This document shows positions 12,492-23,974 of a stretch of DNA of 64,000 bases, piece after piece. The position numbers were made by a program, and so were the translations under genes. Source of the DNA: Gnomoniopsis sp. IMI 355080 (Eukaryota; Ascomycota; Sordariomycetes; Diaporthales; Gnomoniaceae); contig JAPEVC010000064.1 in NCBI GenBank assembly GCA_027946555.1, positions 62,001-126,000 on the forward strand, read 5' to 3'. The first letter of the stretch is position 1, and every line of letters starts with the position of its first letter. A model generated the notes under the pieces. The model made no database searches, was not told the origin of the DNA, and worked only from the letters and a program-made list of their open reading frames with translations.

Positions 12492-13995
12492 GCCCTTCTG
12501 TTTTGCCTCGAGCAAGCCTGCAGGTGTGGTGCAGGCTGCAGGTGCCAGGGCCTCTCTCTCCAGTCAGCTAGTCTCTGTGTTCACTTGCACTTTCACCTCG
12601 CTTTTGCGCCTCACAGCCGCTTCGCTTTTCCTGGCTCTTCTCAACGCCGTCCCGTCTCGTCTCTCTCAACCGCCCAACCGCCCAACCGTCCGCAATCTCA
12701 TCCAGTATTCCTATTCCCTACTTTACAGGCTGTTCTTCTATCAAATACTAGTATTACCACCACCACGACTGCTGCTTGTCGTTGTCCGAGGGAGCCAACC
12801 AACTGGCCTGACCCTGTTCAAAGGACCCTCTTTAAGCTTCGGCGGCTCTTCTCTTGACCACATTTGCCCACACCTCGTGCTCGCACTAGGGTCTTCCATT
12901 TCATCCTCCATCCTGCCTCTTCCTCCTCTCTCTCCATTCTCAACCTATCCTGGTCTCCCTCAATCCAGACGTTCCTGGGTCTTCATTCTTCGCTTCGACC
13001 GCCCGACCAGGTCCTGGTCTCCATCCTCTCCCTCCGTCTCTGCCTTCTCCACAGACCCCACTTCGTCCGACCCCGTTCTCAGATCTTAACGGCCTCTTCA
13101 CACGACCTCTTTTACTGGGCGACACCCTCATCTTTCTCAATCTCAATTTATCCTTTTGCTGACTGTCCTGCACTTTCGCGTCGCACCAAATCCACTACGG
13201 ACCCATCTTCAGAAGCAACTGGAAAGGAACCCCAATTCAGACAAGAACAAGGCATTCAAGAAGGAACCTGCTACGCATTCACAAGAAATTGGCCTGGGCA
13301 TATACGACCGACTCGCTCGACTCGAGCCAGCATTTGTTTCGTCTCATCTCCGGTCGCCAGCACCTCCTCTTTGGTCTCTGCAGCATCTTCATCATCCTCA
13401 TCGTCATCAGTACCGTTGTCGGAGCTTGCGATCTGCACATTTACTGTCGTCGATCATGTGTTGACAGTCGCATTCCATTTGCTGTTCTATCCTTTCCCCT
13501 TCAGGCACGCTCTTCGCTTCGCTTCTCTCCCCCATTCCTTCGCCCCCGGGTCTGCGCAGTCCCATAAATCGCTCCCCAAGCGCCGACAAACTTGTCTGCT
13601 TTACTACAACGACCGACGCTCAGACAAGACGGGCATTGCAACCTTCATCGCCTTGGTCCATCGCCCCATCGCCCCAACGCTACCACCAGTTCTTCTTGGT
13701 CGTGCATAGAGGTCGCCACTTCGCAAACAGGATACAGCAGTGCTGTCCTTGCGATCTGTTTCGCAACCAACCTCCATCTTAATAAACAGTCAGCCGTCCG
13801 ACCGAGTAGTCCAGTCCTTACAGCCGTACTCTGTCGATAGCAGGTCCCCCATCCCGCGACAGAATCACTATTGGCCTGTTATCGCGACCCACTTGGCCAT
13901 TTCGACGCCGTAACGGACACGAAGTTTGGAACCGGCTCGCTCGACCCTACTGCCTAGAGAGGTCAGCCGCTGACGTTACAAATCGACGAACCACC
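12492..13995 (+). promoter_or_regulatory. pyrimidine-rich, AUG-poor probable 5' leader of the MAPK phosphatase gene
   Basis: About 1.5 kb of C/T-rich plus-strand sequence runs up to the start codon at 13996. By eye it contains a single ATG (13456), while CAT occurs more than 25 times and the other A/T/G permutations TGA and GAT about five or six times each. A 281-codon open frame (12864-13709) has no ATG and is not taken as coding. The pattern suits a long transcribed leader selected against upstream AUGs. Introns inside it are possible. That it is transcribed is inferred. Confidence 0.5.
13456..13464 (+). promoter_or_regulatory. minimal upstream ORF (two sense codons)
   Basis: ATG TGT TGA is the only ATG found between 12492 and the start codon at 13996. 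If the leader is transcribed and not spliced here, this would be a start-plus-one-codon uORF about 540 nt ahead of the main AUG. Confidence 0.35.
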
Positions 13996-16506
13996 ATGTA
14001 TACGACCACAGCTCGGAGGTTATACGAGGATCAAATACCCTCATTCATGAGTGTCTTTGATCTGGACCACAACATGCAAGACTCAGAGGATCAAGACACG
14101 GTTACTGTCGTTGATCCCAAGATGATGGACGTCGAACCCACATACAGCCCGAAAATGGGCCCCGACCCTACTACATTATTGCAACCGCCTGTAGCACCAA
14201 GCCGGCAACATCATGAAAGCAATTCCAACCAGACTTCTGAGTCAGCAGACTCGTCGCCTACAACAACAGTCTCATGTACCGACTCTTCGTCGCTTTCGGA
14301 CCCTTCTCCGTCCTCTTCTCCAGACTCGCCAGTCAATTTGGTGCCCCTCAATGCCTTCCCTGGTACTACGTTTGGTGCCTTGCCCTCCATGGCCAATCTC
14401 ACAGTTTCGGAACAAGCGCCTCGCTTAATACGCCCAATGACGTCCCCAGCACCTAGAAGAAGGAACATGAAAGGCCTCTCCATTCAGCCTCCATTTGTGG
14501 CTTCGGCTGCCTCTTCGACAGAGGTATCCGAACCCTCGTCGCCCTCGTTCATAAAACCAATGATACCCGCTATGAAGCGGAAACCGAGCAACCTGAGCCT
14601 GAAGACAAATTCTAACGACCTGGCTGGTCGGCCGACTCTTGAGGTTCCACAGAGTCCTTCAATTTTGCCCAAGCTCGCGCAACGAAGAGCTTTGAAACAC
14701 TCGACCTCCTCACCGCATATGTTAAGTGGCCTGAAATCTGCGACTTTCGGTCCTGGCGGCGGCATGACATTTCCGACTGTGTTCGAGCGTAATGAGTCAG
14801 GTCTCTCGTCCTTCCTCAGATCCTCCAAACCATCTTTGCCGTACCAGGATCAGGATCACGCGATAATGGAGGAAGATTCGCCAATCAGGAGTCAAATGGC
14901 AAACCGATTTGCTTTTGATATTGAGCCTTTCCATGAGAAGGAAGCCAACGAGGACCAAAAGTCGCCTGGGTATCCTGATGGGCCTGTTGCCATCTATGGA
15001 AACAACGTCTACCTCTATCTGGAACCTACTGCTGAGGAGGCCCGCAAGTTTGATGTCGTGATCAATGTGGCACGGGAGGTACATAATCCTTTCGACAGAA
15101 CCGCATCGGCTTCCCATGATGAGTCCATGAGGGACCTGTCACCCATTCCCGATACAGCTGTCACTGATGCCAGCTTTGCTACGGCATTCGAGTACCCACC
15201 CGGCGACGTGACTCCAACCACATCGAAATCTATGTTCCCGAGAGAAGAGCCAGAATACATCCACATGCTCTGGGACCACAACACCGATATTTCCACAGAT
15301 TTAATGCATCTGTGCGAGACAATCGAGAGAAAGACTTTGCTTGGCAAGAAGGTTCTTGTTCATTGTCAGCAGGGTGCTAGTCGCTCCGCTAGTCTCATCA
15401 TCGCCTATGGACTATATCAAAATCCCGAGATGAGCGTAAATGACGCGTATTACGCAGCTCAGTCCAAGAGCAAGTGGATTAGCCCCAACATGCGGTTGAT
15501 GTATTGCTTGCAGGACTTCCAAAAGCAGGTCGCAAAGAGGAAGCTCTCACCCAAGTCTGCGTACAAACCGAAAAGCGGACGGAGCCCTTCCAATCACCGA
15601 ATGACATTGTCGGTCGATGCCATTGAGGCACCAAAGGAGCCTAGAACAGCCCCTCTTCCGGAAGAGGATTGCAGCAGCCCGGAGAAGTCTCCTTTGCGTG
15701 CTCGTGGTAACTCTACGCCCATACAATCTGCCATCTCTCCCGGTCCTTCATCTGCGCCCTCGGCCTTTTCGTGGTCTCAGAAGGAAGATGCATCTGACCC
15801 TGGCAAATTCGGACGGTTCAACATTGCTGCCATCTTCACAGCGCCCACGCCTATTGATGACAAGAATGCAGATGCGCAGTTCGCAGCGTCGTCAAGGTCA
15901 TCACATATGTTCCCGAAACCACCTCCGTCTCCAGGCCTTGCGCCGTCTTTCTCTGGTTCCTTTGCGAAGCCTCCGCCATCGCCAGGACTTGCTCCCTCGG
16001 ATCCATATGCAAGGCAACCTGCGTCACCCGGTTTTGCGCCCTCAAATCCATTCGCAAACCCGCCTCCATCGCCTGGCTTCGGAGCTCACCGATTTGGTAG
16101 CGAGAAGACTTTTGGTTTCACCCCACTGAACTTTGGTCCGTTGTCCAGGAGAAAAAGCAATGAAAATTCTGCACCTGCGGAGCGACACCTGCAGGCCGTG
16201 CCCATTATGCCTGACAACAGCGCTTTGCTGTCTCCGCGAGCCGAGAGGATGACGGACAATCCGGTGCACAACTCATTTGCCGAGTTCAGTTCCATGCGAT
16301 TCGTGGATGTGCCTCCAACACCAAGCAATCAGTTCTTTTCTCAACGAGCAGAGACACCACAGGAGAAGCTTTTCTCTCCTCGGAAATCTGAGTTTCCGCG
16401 AGACACATTCAGCTCGTTCGGAAGACCTCGCCAAGTGTCGGATCCCCGAAGCCCCCCGACCAGAGGCGAGGCGCCAATTGTCAGATCTATTGATGAACTA
16501 TTATAA
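13996..16506 (+). CDS. dual-specificity MAP-kinase phosphatase (Msg5/Pmp1-like)
   Basis: Single exon, 836 aa, with a good start context (CCACC before ATG). The dual-specificity phosphatase domain lies around residues 330-515. The active-site loop is HCQQGASRSA with Cys457 and Arg463, and the fold opens near AIYGNNVYLYLEP. This type dephosphorylates the Thr and Tyr of the MAP-kinase activation loop. The long N-terminal region carries two good MAPK docking (D-site) candidates: RRRNMKGLSI near residues 154-163 and KRKPSNLSL near 194-202, basic residues followed by L-x-L/I. The C-terminal third is Ser/Pro-rich with an imperfect tandem repeat (residues ~640-695). Much longer than S. pombe Pmp1, closer in layout to yeast Msg5. 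It is one of the few genes here without an intron in the coding region. Domain call sure; which MAPK it acts on cannot be told. Confidence 0.93.
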   Translation: MYTTTARRLYEDQIPSFMSVFDLDHNMQDSEDQDTVTVVDPKMMDVEPTYSPKMGPDPTTLLQPPVAPSRQHHESNSNQTSESADSSPTTTVSCTDSSSLSDPSPSSSPDSPVNLVPLNAFPGTTFGALPSMANLTVSEQAPRLIRPMTSPAPRRRNMKGLSIQPPFVASAASSTEVSEPSSPSFIKPMIPAMKRKPSNLSLKTNSNDLAGRPTLEVPQSPSILPKLAQRRALKHSTSSPHMLSGLKSATFGPGGGMTFPTVFERNESGLSSFLRSSKPSLPYQDQDHAIMEEDSPIRSQMANRFAFDIEPFHEKEANEDQKSPGYPDGPVAIYGNNVYLYLEPTAEEARKFDVVINVAREVHNPFDRTASASHDESMRDLSPIPDTAVTDASFATAFEYPPGDVTPTTSKSMFPREEPEYIHMLWDHNTDISTDLMHLCETIERKTLLGKKVLVHCQQGASRSASLIIAYGLYQNPEMSVNDAYYAAQSKSKWISPNMRLMYCLQDFQKQVAKRKLSPKSAYKPKSGRSPSNHRMTLSVDAIEAPKEPRTAPLPEEDCSSPEKSPLRARGNSTPIQSAISPGPSSAPSAFSWSQKEDASDPGKFGRFNIAAIFTAPTPIDDKNADAQFAASSRSSHMFPKPPPSPGLAPSFSGSFAKPPPSPGLAPSDPYARQPASPGFAPSNPFANPPPSPGFGAHRFGSEKTFGFTPLNFGPLSRRKSNENSAPAERHLQAVPIMPDNSALLSPRAERMTDNPVHNSFAEFSSMRFVDVPPTPSNQFFSQRAETPQEKLFSPRKSEFPRDTFSSFGRPRQVSDPRSPPTRGEAPIVRSIDELL
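15913..16080 (+). repeat. coding tandem repeat, PPPSPG(L/F)APS type
   Basis: Four to five imperfect copies of a roughly 15-17-residue unit (core PPPSPG, then L/F-APS and an aromatic) lie inside the phosphatase C-terminal tail. Each copy carries an S-P site. Confidence 0.8.
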
Positions 16507-17719
16507 GTCATCCTCGATATGAACAGGTCGATAATAGTACGCCGACCGAAACGGCCGATAGTGTTCACATACACATTTATGATTGTGTTGCATCAGCCGG
16601 CGTTTCATTTGTCTCACAATCTACCATGTCCCCGAGGACTTCATCTACAGTTTTGTTTGTTGTTCCCTATGTTCACATTTTCTCACATCGGCATCGTCAG
16701 ACAATCGTTCAGTGACCAGGATTAGGTCACATTATTTGATAAATGGAATGTATAATCAGGAGGAGCATTTAGCTCTCACCTCTTGGAGCATGTGGAGGAT
16801 CGGTCAAACTTGGAGAAAGCCACGGCTATCGCCATAACACTATTCGTTCGACGGGGCTGATTTTTTTGATCATATAATGGGTTTTTGGGTGGCGCATCAT
16901 GGGAGGAAAAGCTCTCAGCTTTGGTTTGATATACTGGGTCGAACGTTTAGTTCAGGATCCTTCACGCATGTGTGAATTGGCATGGAAGCCAATACCTGAA
17001 AGAAGAGATGGGTTTGAGGAAGCGGGTGCAGGATACGAATTATGTGAGGCGGAAATACCATGGAAACTCAGAGGATGGGAGGTTATAGCAGCTCCTTGAT
17101 GAGGAGGATTGCAGGCTACGACTTGTGTTAAGACAAATACCAGAAACATCTCAATATGCATCGTGCCAACTTGCTCCCCAACACCGTAAGTCGCATTCAA
17201 GGTGTGGGACGAAACGATCGATTTACGTTACACGGTAGTAAGGGGAGCATCGTCAACTCGAAAGACATGCTATATACCAGCAGTCCATGACCTTTTACTT
17301 CTTTTCTTCCCTTCCTTCAGCCAGTCAATGATTTATTGAGTTACCACTCCCAGTCCCCCCACCCGATGCTCGCCACCTCCTTTCTGTCGTTCCTTCTTCC
17401 CGAGGCAAATGCCTCTTTGGTTCAGCACTGTCTTCGTCACTATTGCTACAACATATAATTCTTTTGATCTCGAAATTGATTTTGCTAAGTTCAGAGGCCT
17501 CTATATACAAGCTCTACCAAAAGACCCGATCGCATTTAATTTTCGTCTTGCGAAAGGGACAACGGCGCCTATAAGGATCCCGATGTGGCTGACCCCCGGT
17601 TTGTATAAACAAAAACGCCATAATCCGCCAAACACCCGCCCCCCCCCCAAATCGAGCCATAATCTCCATCTCATCCACGGGAAATCTATCTATGTAGAAA
17701 GAATTAAAAAAAAAAAACC
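16507..17719. other. intergenic between convergent phosphatase and HUT1 genes
   Basis: Holds both 3' untranslated regions. Five TCAT tetranucleotides lie in the first ~395 nt after the phosphatase stop (16508, 16605, 16641, 16870, 16897). An A run (17705-17717) and a C run near 17640 are present. No gene seen. Confidence 0.55.
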
Positions 17720-18032
17720 TCAAGCGGCCTTTTTGGCGGCCTTCTCCTTGGCCTTGGCCGTCTCCGACGTGTGCTTGATGCGCGCCTCGACGCCAATGCC
17801 ACCGAAGACGAGCCCGACACCCAGCCACTGCATCTCAGTGAGGCTGTGGCCGTAGGCGACAACGGATAGCATCATGGTTAGCATCTTGCGCGTGACAGTG
17901 ACGGTGACGAGAATCACGGAGCCAAAATTGGCGATGGTGTAGACTGACAATTCTTTCGTTAGCAAAGCTTTGCTTTGTTTTCGCACATGCAGGTTGGGAA
18001 GAACAACAGCAATAAACCAGAAGTAGGAGGGA

Positions 18033-18071
<39 letters not shown>

Positions 18072-19215
18072 TCACAGATGAACACCTGGCCCACAGCACC
18101 ACAGGCGGCAAAACCCAGCACATCTTTCCACACGCCCGGATGCCTGGCCATGAAACCCAACGCAGCCGCCAACTCGCCGTCGCCCACCCCGCCCACGGCC
18201 TCGGCCATGCCAAACCATTCGCCCAACGGCGTCTGCACCAACCAGGGGCTCAAGATCAGATACAGCCCACTCAGCGCCGAGCTCATCATGTTGTTTGCGC
18301 ACATCATCTGTGGCCCGCCATACGGCCTGAACTCGCCGACAATCCAGTCCTGTGTGCTGTTTGTCAACCCGTCGAAAAGGAGGTTGATGCCCAGCAACAG
18401 CATCCCCCACGCTGTCTGCCCGCTGACCACGGCACCACCGTGAGACGACGAGGAGGAGGTTTTCTTCTTTCCCGAATGCAGCGTAAAGATGCTCACACCA
18501 ACCGTCACGGCCGCCACCACGAGGTATTTGTATAGCGGGTACTTTTTCCGGAAGAGGGTAATGTGCAGAAACATGACGGGCAGCAGCTTGCAGCTCTTAG
18601 CGAGCGTGTAGGTGATGTAGTTGACATGCGCGAGTGCTGCGTAGCCGATGGGGGCAGCGAGGGCCTGGCAGAATGCGACGAGGACGAGAGGCAGGATGAT
18701 GCGCTGGTTCGGGATAATGGGTGGGACGGGGGCGCCCGCAGGCGTCGAGTACCAGAGGTAGCAGAGACCCGAGATGGACGAGAAGAGTGATTGGATGACC
18801 TGGAGGAAGACTGGGAACTTCCACTTCTCTGGCACATTGGTGGTCGGATTGGTGTAGGGGGTGGTGAGGACCTTTTCTTGGAGAAGACCCCAGGTGAGGC
18901 TGTCGTGGAGCAAAGTCAATTAATGAGCCACAGTAGACATAGACAGTCACTAATAGTAGTTCTAAATACTGAATATAGGTGACAAGAACGCAATAATAAT
19001 TTGCAAGTTACTCACAAAGACCCATAAATGCCTGCAACGCAGATCAGCAGTTGCAGTACGCCGGCGCTCGAGCTCGGAGCCACGTCCTTGCCCACCACGC
19101 CGTTTGCGCCCTTGCCCACCATTTCTTGACTATTGGGTGTGATCCGATCGTGTTTGCCTGTATACTCCGAGGAGACCTCTCTCCTAATTGGCGCAGGCTG
19201 CTTGGTCCTTGCCAT
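17720..19215 (-). CDS. HUT1: ER UDP-galactose/nucleotide-sugar transporter, Hut1 type
   Basis: Multi-span member of the SLC35B/UAA family that exchanges nucleotide sugars across the ER membrane. Three exons: 19215..19016, 18899..18076 and 17943..17720; introns 18900..19015 and 17944..18075; 415 aa. The joins restore family sequence (IYGSFLTWGLLQEKVL and QVFIFYTIANFGSV). Conserved stretches include YTLAKSCKLLPVM, NLLFDGLTNSTQD and LVTVTVTRKMLTMMLSVV. Roughly eight to ten hydrophobic spans are visible. The extreme C-terminus is KKAA, a KKxx dilysine ER-retrieval signal, in keeping with ER residence. The second intron is 132 nt, contains a (GA)n tract and has no stop in frame, so retention would add 44 residues. 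Identity is firm. Confidence 0.93.
18036..18069. repeat. (GA)17 microsatellite in HUT1 intron 2
   Basis: Uninterrupted GA dinucleotides start a few bases inside the intron from its donor site. On the transcribed strand the tract is (CT)n. Confidence 0.92.
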
Positions 19216-20653
19216 GTCGTCGAGAAACCCGTTCGTCGATTGAAGCAGAGAGGTTGTGAAGGAGTCGCAGGCGCGTCGATCTGGACAGGGCAGTACAGTA
19301 CAGTTCAGCGGTTGGCCAACAAAGGAGTCAAGAGCGCCAACTCGCTTGGGAGACTCGACCGAGGATGAGGTAGAGACTGGAAACTGTGAATATCAAAGGA
19401 CAGTCCGCCTTGACCTTGTTCGACACAAGCAGGGTGGAGAGAAGGAAAGGTCCCCGAAGCTGACACGGTGACCTCTTGAGCCGTTGAATTGATGGTCACA
19501 TGCTTATCGATAACAGTACTGTACCTGATGCAGGACGTATGGAGCTCCAGGTCCCCACAGTGTCCCTGGCTCTGGAAGTGCCGTCCCCTGTTTCCCGCAC
19601 GTGGCAGATCGGCCTTGTCATGGCCCAGTCTCTTGGGTCATGTCATGGCATATCGGGAAACGTCGTCAGTTCTGGAGTGCTCGAGTCCCTATCCATGTCA
19701 CACGCCGGTAGTTGATTACTTTCACTTCACAATTTCAATTCACTTCAAGCGATTCACGCAAAAGAGGGGCTCAAATAATTTGGTAATTTGATCGGTCATT
19801 ATGGTCTGTCGTCTGCACTGATATTCTCTTCCCTCTCTCTGCTGGAGTTCATCCTGGTCCAGATTCAGGATCCGAGTCGGGAGTAGTCGTGAGAATAGTT
19901 GAGAATCGACAGCCGAAGAACAGTAAAAGAGGAGATTGCGGTTGTATCTGATATTCGTTCACGGGTGTAGGGATTGTGCGTGTCAAGCCGAGCCAGGGTG
20001 AGAGAAGGCTCGTCTGAAAGGAGTCGAAGGCGGCAGTGAATGATGTGGTGGCGGCAAACTAAAACATAAAAAACATAGAGACTCGCAAATATCTCGAGCT
20101 GGGTATCTGATTTGTCTGACGGCCAAAGCTGCATCCTCGAGAAGAGCCGTCCCGTCCCGCCCACCAATTCATATCATCGTAACGAGATTGGGACGATTCT
20201 CGCTGGTCCAGTCCACTCGTCGATTTTTAAAGTGATGCATGTGGTGTAGTGAAATTGCATTTCAACGCAACTGAGCCCAGGGTAAGAGTGTCAAAAACCG
20301 GGACATACGTTCTGGCGAGTGAATTCGTCCAGAAACGACAGGATCGATAAGTCGGCTTCCTGGCTTTCTTCCACAGCTGCCAAGCAGGTCAACCGTTAGA
20401 ATGTCGCGTAAAAATGAATCCGAGTCCAAGGAGTGAGGAGAGCCAAGAGGCTTCGAAAACAAGGGCTTCTCGGCGCAGGTATTCTAAACTTTTCCCACCT
20501 CGCTTGCCCACAAAACAGTTCAGCCTCGCGGCCGGTCCGATCTGGAGACGTGGTCGCCGTACCTAGCCCATCCGTAAGAAAGCCTTTGGGGAGTAAATGT
20601 ACACCACAAGCGTCCAAAGAAACCCGTCCAAGACGCCAGCCGACAAGAGACCA
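19216..20653. other. intergenic: HUT1 upstream, KH-gene 3' flank
   Basis: Contains the HUT1 promoter and leader side and the 3' flank of the KH gene. Only short frames without similarity were seen. Confidence 0.55.
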
Positions 20654-21935
20654 CTACTCAGTGGGGGGCGCCTGACTACGGCGCACCTTCTCGGCCTCGA
20701 GGTTTTCGTATAGAAGAAACAACGCGGCCTCGTTGGCCTTGGCAGAGCCCATGATGGTGAACATGCGCTCACCAGTGTCGTCATGCGGAGCCTGCTTCGC
20801 TATTAAAACCGGTCCCAAGTCCAAAACGCGTATACAAGTCTTTAGAAAAATCACTTACCTTGGCGATCGAGATGCGCGCGCCAGAGGTCTTGCGGATCTC
20901 GCTGATCTTGCTACCAGCCCGTCCGATGATGCAACCAACCATGTCAGCGGGGATGCTGATATTTTGAGTCTGGATTTCCTCGCCATTCTCGTCGTGAGTG
21001 GGAGGTCCACGGCCGGCCATGTCAGAGTCGGACCTGCGGCCGAAGGTGCGGGGAGCTGCGCTGTTACTGAAATCAGCACCGTTGCCAGTGCGCATGACAC
21101 GGGAAGGTGTGCCGTAGTCGCTTCGTCCACCCGCAGCGTATCCACTACCGCCGAGACCACCGCCAATACCACCACCAATGCTACCGGCGACGCCACCGGG
21201 CTGGGTGCGAACAGCAGGGTTGTACAAGACAGTACCGGTACCACGTTGCCAGTCATCGACCAGACACTTGCAAATCTCCCAGATGGCCATCTGTATGCCC
21301 TCGGGTGTACCCTGAACTTCGACGATCCTCTCGGTCGACTGCGGGAGCATTTCCTTCTGCGCCACCATACGCACGCCGGACACATCCTGGATGTGCTTGA
21401 TTTTGAGGCCCTGTCGACCAATAATGGTGCCCATCTGGTTGTGGGAAATCAGCAGCTTGATGGCTGTGTATCAATAAAGTTAGTCTAGCTGGAGAAAGGC
21501 GCAATGCAAATACAATGAGAACGTACGGTGTGTGCCGTTGCTCTGAACGACGCCACCCATACCCAGGGAGGGAGCACCTTCCAGCAGGGCACGGGCAACG
21601 ACCATGTATGCCTTGGAAATGGCGTCGCATCCACCGGTGATAGTCAGGACACGGTCATGAACGCCCTGGACCACCTTGGAGACGCCAGCCTTGACTCCAG
21701 TCTCGTCGCGCAACTCAGCAACGTTCTTTCCGCCCTTGCCGATGATGACGCCAGCCTCCTTGGAGGAGACAATGGCGCGGACGGTCAGTTGTGCCTGAGC
21801 GTACTCTTCGTCTGTGCGGGGGGCAGGCTCGCCATCGGGACCGAGACCGCGGTCGCTGTCGTCGAGCTTGACACGGTCAAGACCGGAGGCCAGGTCATCG
21901 CCGGTAGGAGAGAGGTTATCCTGGGGGGCAGACAT
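20654..21935 (-). CDS. triple KH-domain RNA-binding protein (Rnc1/Pbp2/PCBP-like)
   Basis: Three exons, 21935..21527, 21463..20859 and 20791..20654, with introns of 63 and 67 nt (GTACGT...CAG and GTAAGT...CAG); 383 aa. Three KH domains with intact GxxG loops: GKGG at about residues 66-69, GRQG in KH2 near 150, GRAG in KH3 near 315. The linker between KH2 and KH3 is Gly-rich. The layout (three KH domains, acidic N-terminus, short C-tail) matches the poly(C)-binding type, which in S. pombe (Rnc1) and yeast (Pbp2/Hek2) controls mRNA stability or localisation, largely in the cytoplasm. It lies about 4 kb from the MAPK phosphatase gene, the class of mRNA that Rnc1 stabilises. Family sure; target specificity is inference. 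Confidence 0.93.
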
Positions 21936-23974
21936 GATGTCGAGTAGTTGTTGAGTGGGACAGGGATGGAGTGATGGTATGGAGCGCGCGTCGAATATGA
22001 TGGCGTTTTGATCGCGCGCAATAAGTGAAAGGTGTAGTCGGCCGAAAGCTAGTGGCGCATCTGTTAGTCTCGCGAGAATGCGACGCGGACAAGAAGAACA
22101 ATCGTTGTGCAGAGCCAGAAAAATAAAGGATTATCGATGATACGAATATTGCGCAAAAAAGTGTTGCAAGGACAAGGGCAGTCAGAAATGGGGTCGAGAT
22201 GTGAAAAGCCAAAGGGTATCCGGTCGTTTGCGTGCCTCAAGAAGAATGAAAGACGGGTGCAAGCTCTTCCTGATGGCTGGGAGTTGTAGGTTGATTTTTT
22301 ATGGGGATGGGCGGGGGAGGAGAAAAGTACCTTCAGGGATTGTACGCAGGGAAGAGAGCAGCGGGGCAGGATCCGGGACGTTTGCTGAGGAGCCTCGCAG
22401 GGCGGGGAATACACTCAGGTGGGTGGGATTGCAAAGGTCGCGTCGCACCAAAAGCTGCTCTCAATCGGTTAGACGAAGAAAGATACAATTCAGAGGGATT
22501 GCCTGATACATACTCAAAGACGGGCCACGACGAAGATTCAAAGGTGACTGTGCAGTGACAAAAGGGTAAGCCGGGATGGAATTTGACGCGAAAGTCGATG
22601 TGATTGATGAGGTTGAGTCGGGTTGAGGTGGGGGTCCCTTCGTGTGCACGCGTGCGGAATGAGAGCGCGAGAGAGGGCGTATGAGAGAGAGGGAGGAAGT
22701 TGATGAGTGGGTTTGGGGTGGAGGTTGAGATGAGGGTGAAGTTGAGATGGGGGAACGGGGTGGGAATCGAGGATGGAGATGGGGAAAGAGAAAGGCTCTT
22801 GCGAAGTCGTTACGAGAAGTTTAGGTGAGGTGGGAAGAGAAGAAGACGGGAGAGAGATAGTGGAAACCGGATGTTGTGATGTGGACGCAGGTGAACAGCT
22901 CTAAGCGGCAAGGGCAAGTCGACGGGGATGGGGTTTCTGGGGGCGGCATGTCGCTCTTGGAGGAGTTGCACCTGGCCTCTGGGAGGGGGAGCACAGAAGG
23001 GAAAGAGCACCTGCACTAGTGTCTTGATACTCAACAAGGTATTCTAGACTTTTAGACTACCTGGTAACAGCGTGGAAACAGTAGTACCTGTGAGCTCAGC
23101 AACTAGCATGCAGCTGTGAAAGGCCCTTTTCCTCCAAGGTACTATTTACCATAGTAGTACCAGCCATGTCCAGACCCCATCGGCCCTGCTTTACTCTCCC
23201 CGAGGCCCTGTCCTTGTCGCCCTTTTCCCATACCTCTCAAGCATTGCAGCTATACGACTCCAGACACGATGGCACAAACACACAAGACTACGAGCACAAC
23301 AGCTTGTGGAAATGGTCTCTGATATGTTGAAGCATCAATGAAATAGATAGGCTAGTGTTGGGATATATATGTTAATGCGTATATGCATTAGTATATGCTC
23401 ACGAGCAATGCATGTGGAGGCAGCGGAACCAAGAATTGGTAGACATGGTAGATCGTCTCCTACCAGGTAAACACTGCGTAAGTATTGCACAGAATTCACA
23501 GGTCTCACATATAAGACGGGACTCTTATCTGAAAGTGATCTCTCTGTCGATCATTCAAGCAGACTTGCTAGACTTTGTTCAACAGGTATATTCGTCCCAT
23601 GCCCCAGAAGTCTATCATCACTTCTCGAACCAGGCCTCTCCCTACAGAGCGCTTCGCATAGTACATGTCGTATGCACCTTGATGTCATTTTAGGGGTGGT
23701 CCATCCCATCTCTGATATCTCTACTGAATAGACAAGCTCACGCTACCTTTGCAAATGCCTAGGCATTGGTCAGCTTCAAGTCTATATTGATTTCAAGATA
23801 TGCTCAGAAACCCTCTCAACAAGATATGGTGGGGACCCCAAATGCGGCAATCCTGTCCAAGATTGCCCAATCATCTTACACCTCCTTTGCTGAGGGGCCC
23901 AATTTTCTGGAACCCCCCAGCTTCAAAGGTTTCATAGCTGAAGCCACAAATTATATGTCTCTATTCAATAGAGA
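21936..23974. other. KH-gene upstream region and AT-richer spacer
   Basis: The part next to the KH start codon (to about 23.0 kb) is G/A-rich on the plus strand, so C/T-rich on the transcribed strand, as expected of a long leader. From about 23.3 kb the sequence becomes richer in A and T (ATAT-rich near 23.36 kb). No gene recognised. Confidence 0.5.

Noticed and set aside
12864..13709. 281-codon open frame on the plus strand
   Set aside because: It has no ATG anywhere, starts from TTG, and its S/F/L/P-rich composition is what CT-rich leader DNA gives in any frame.
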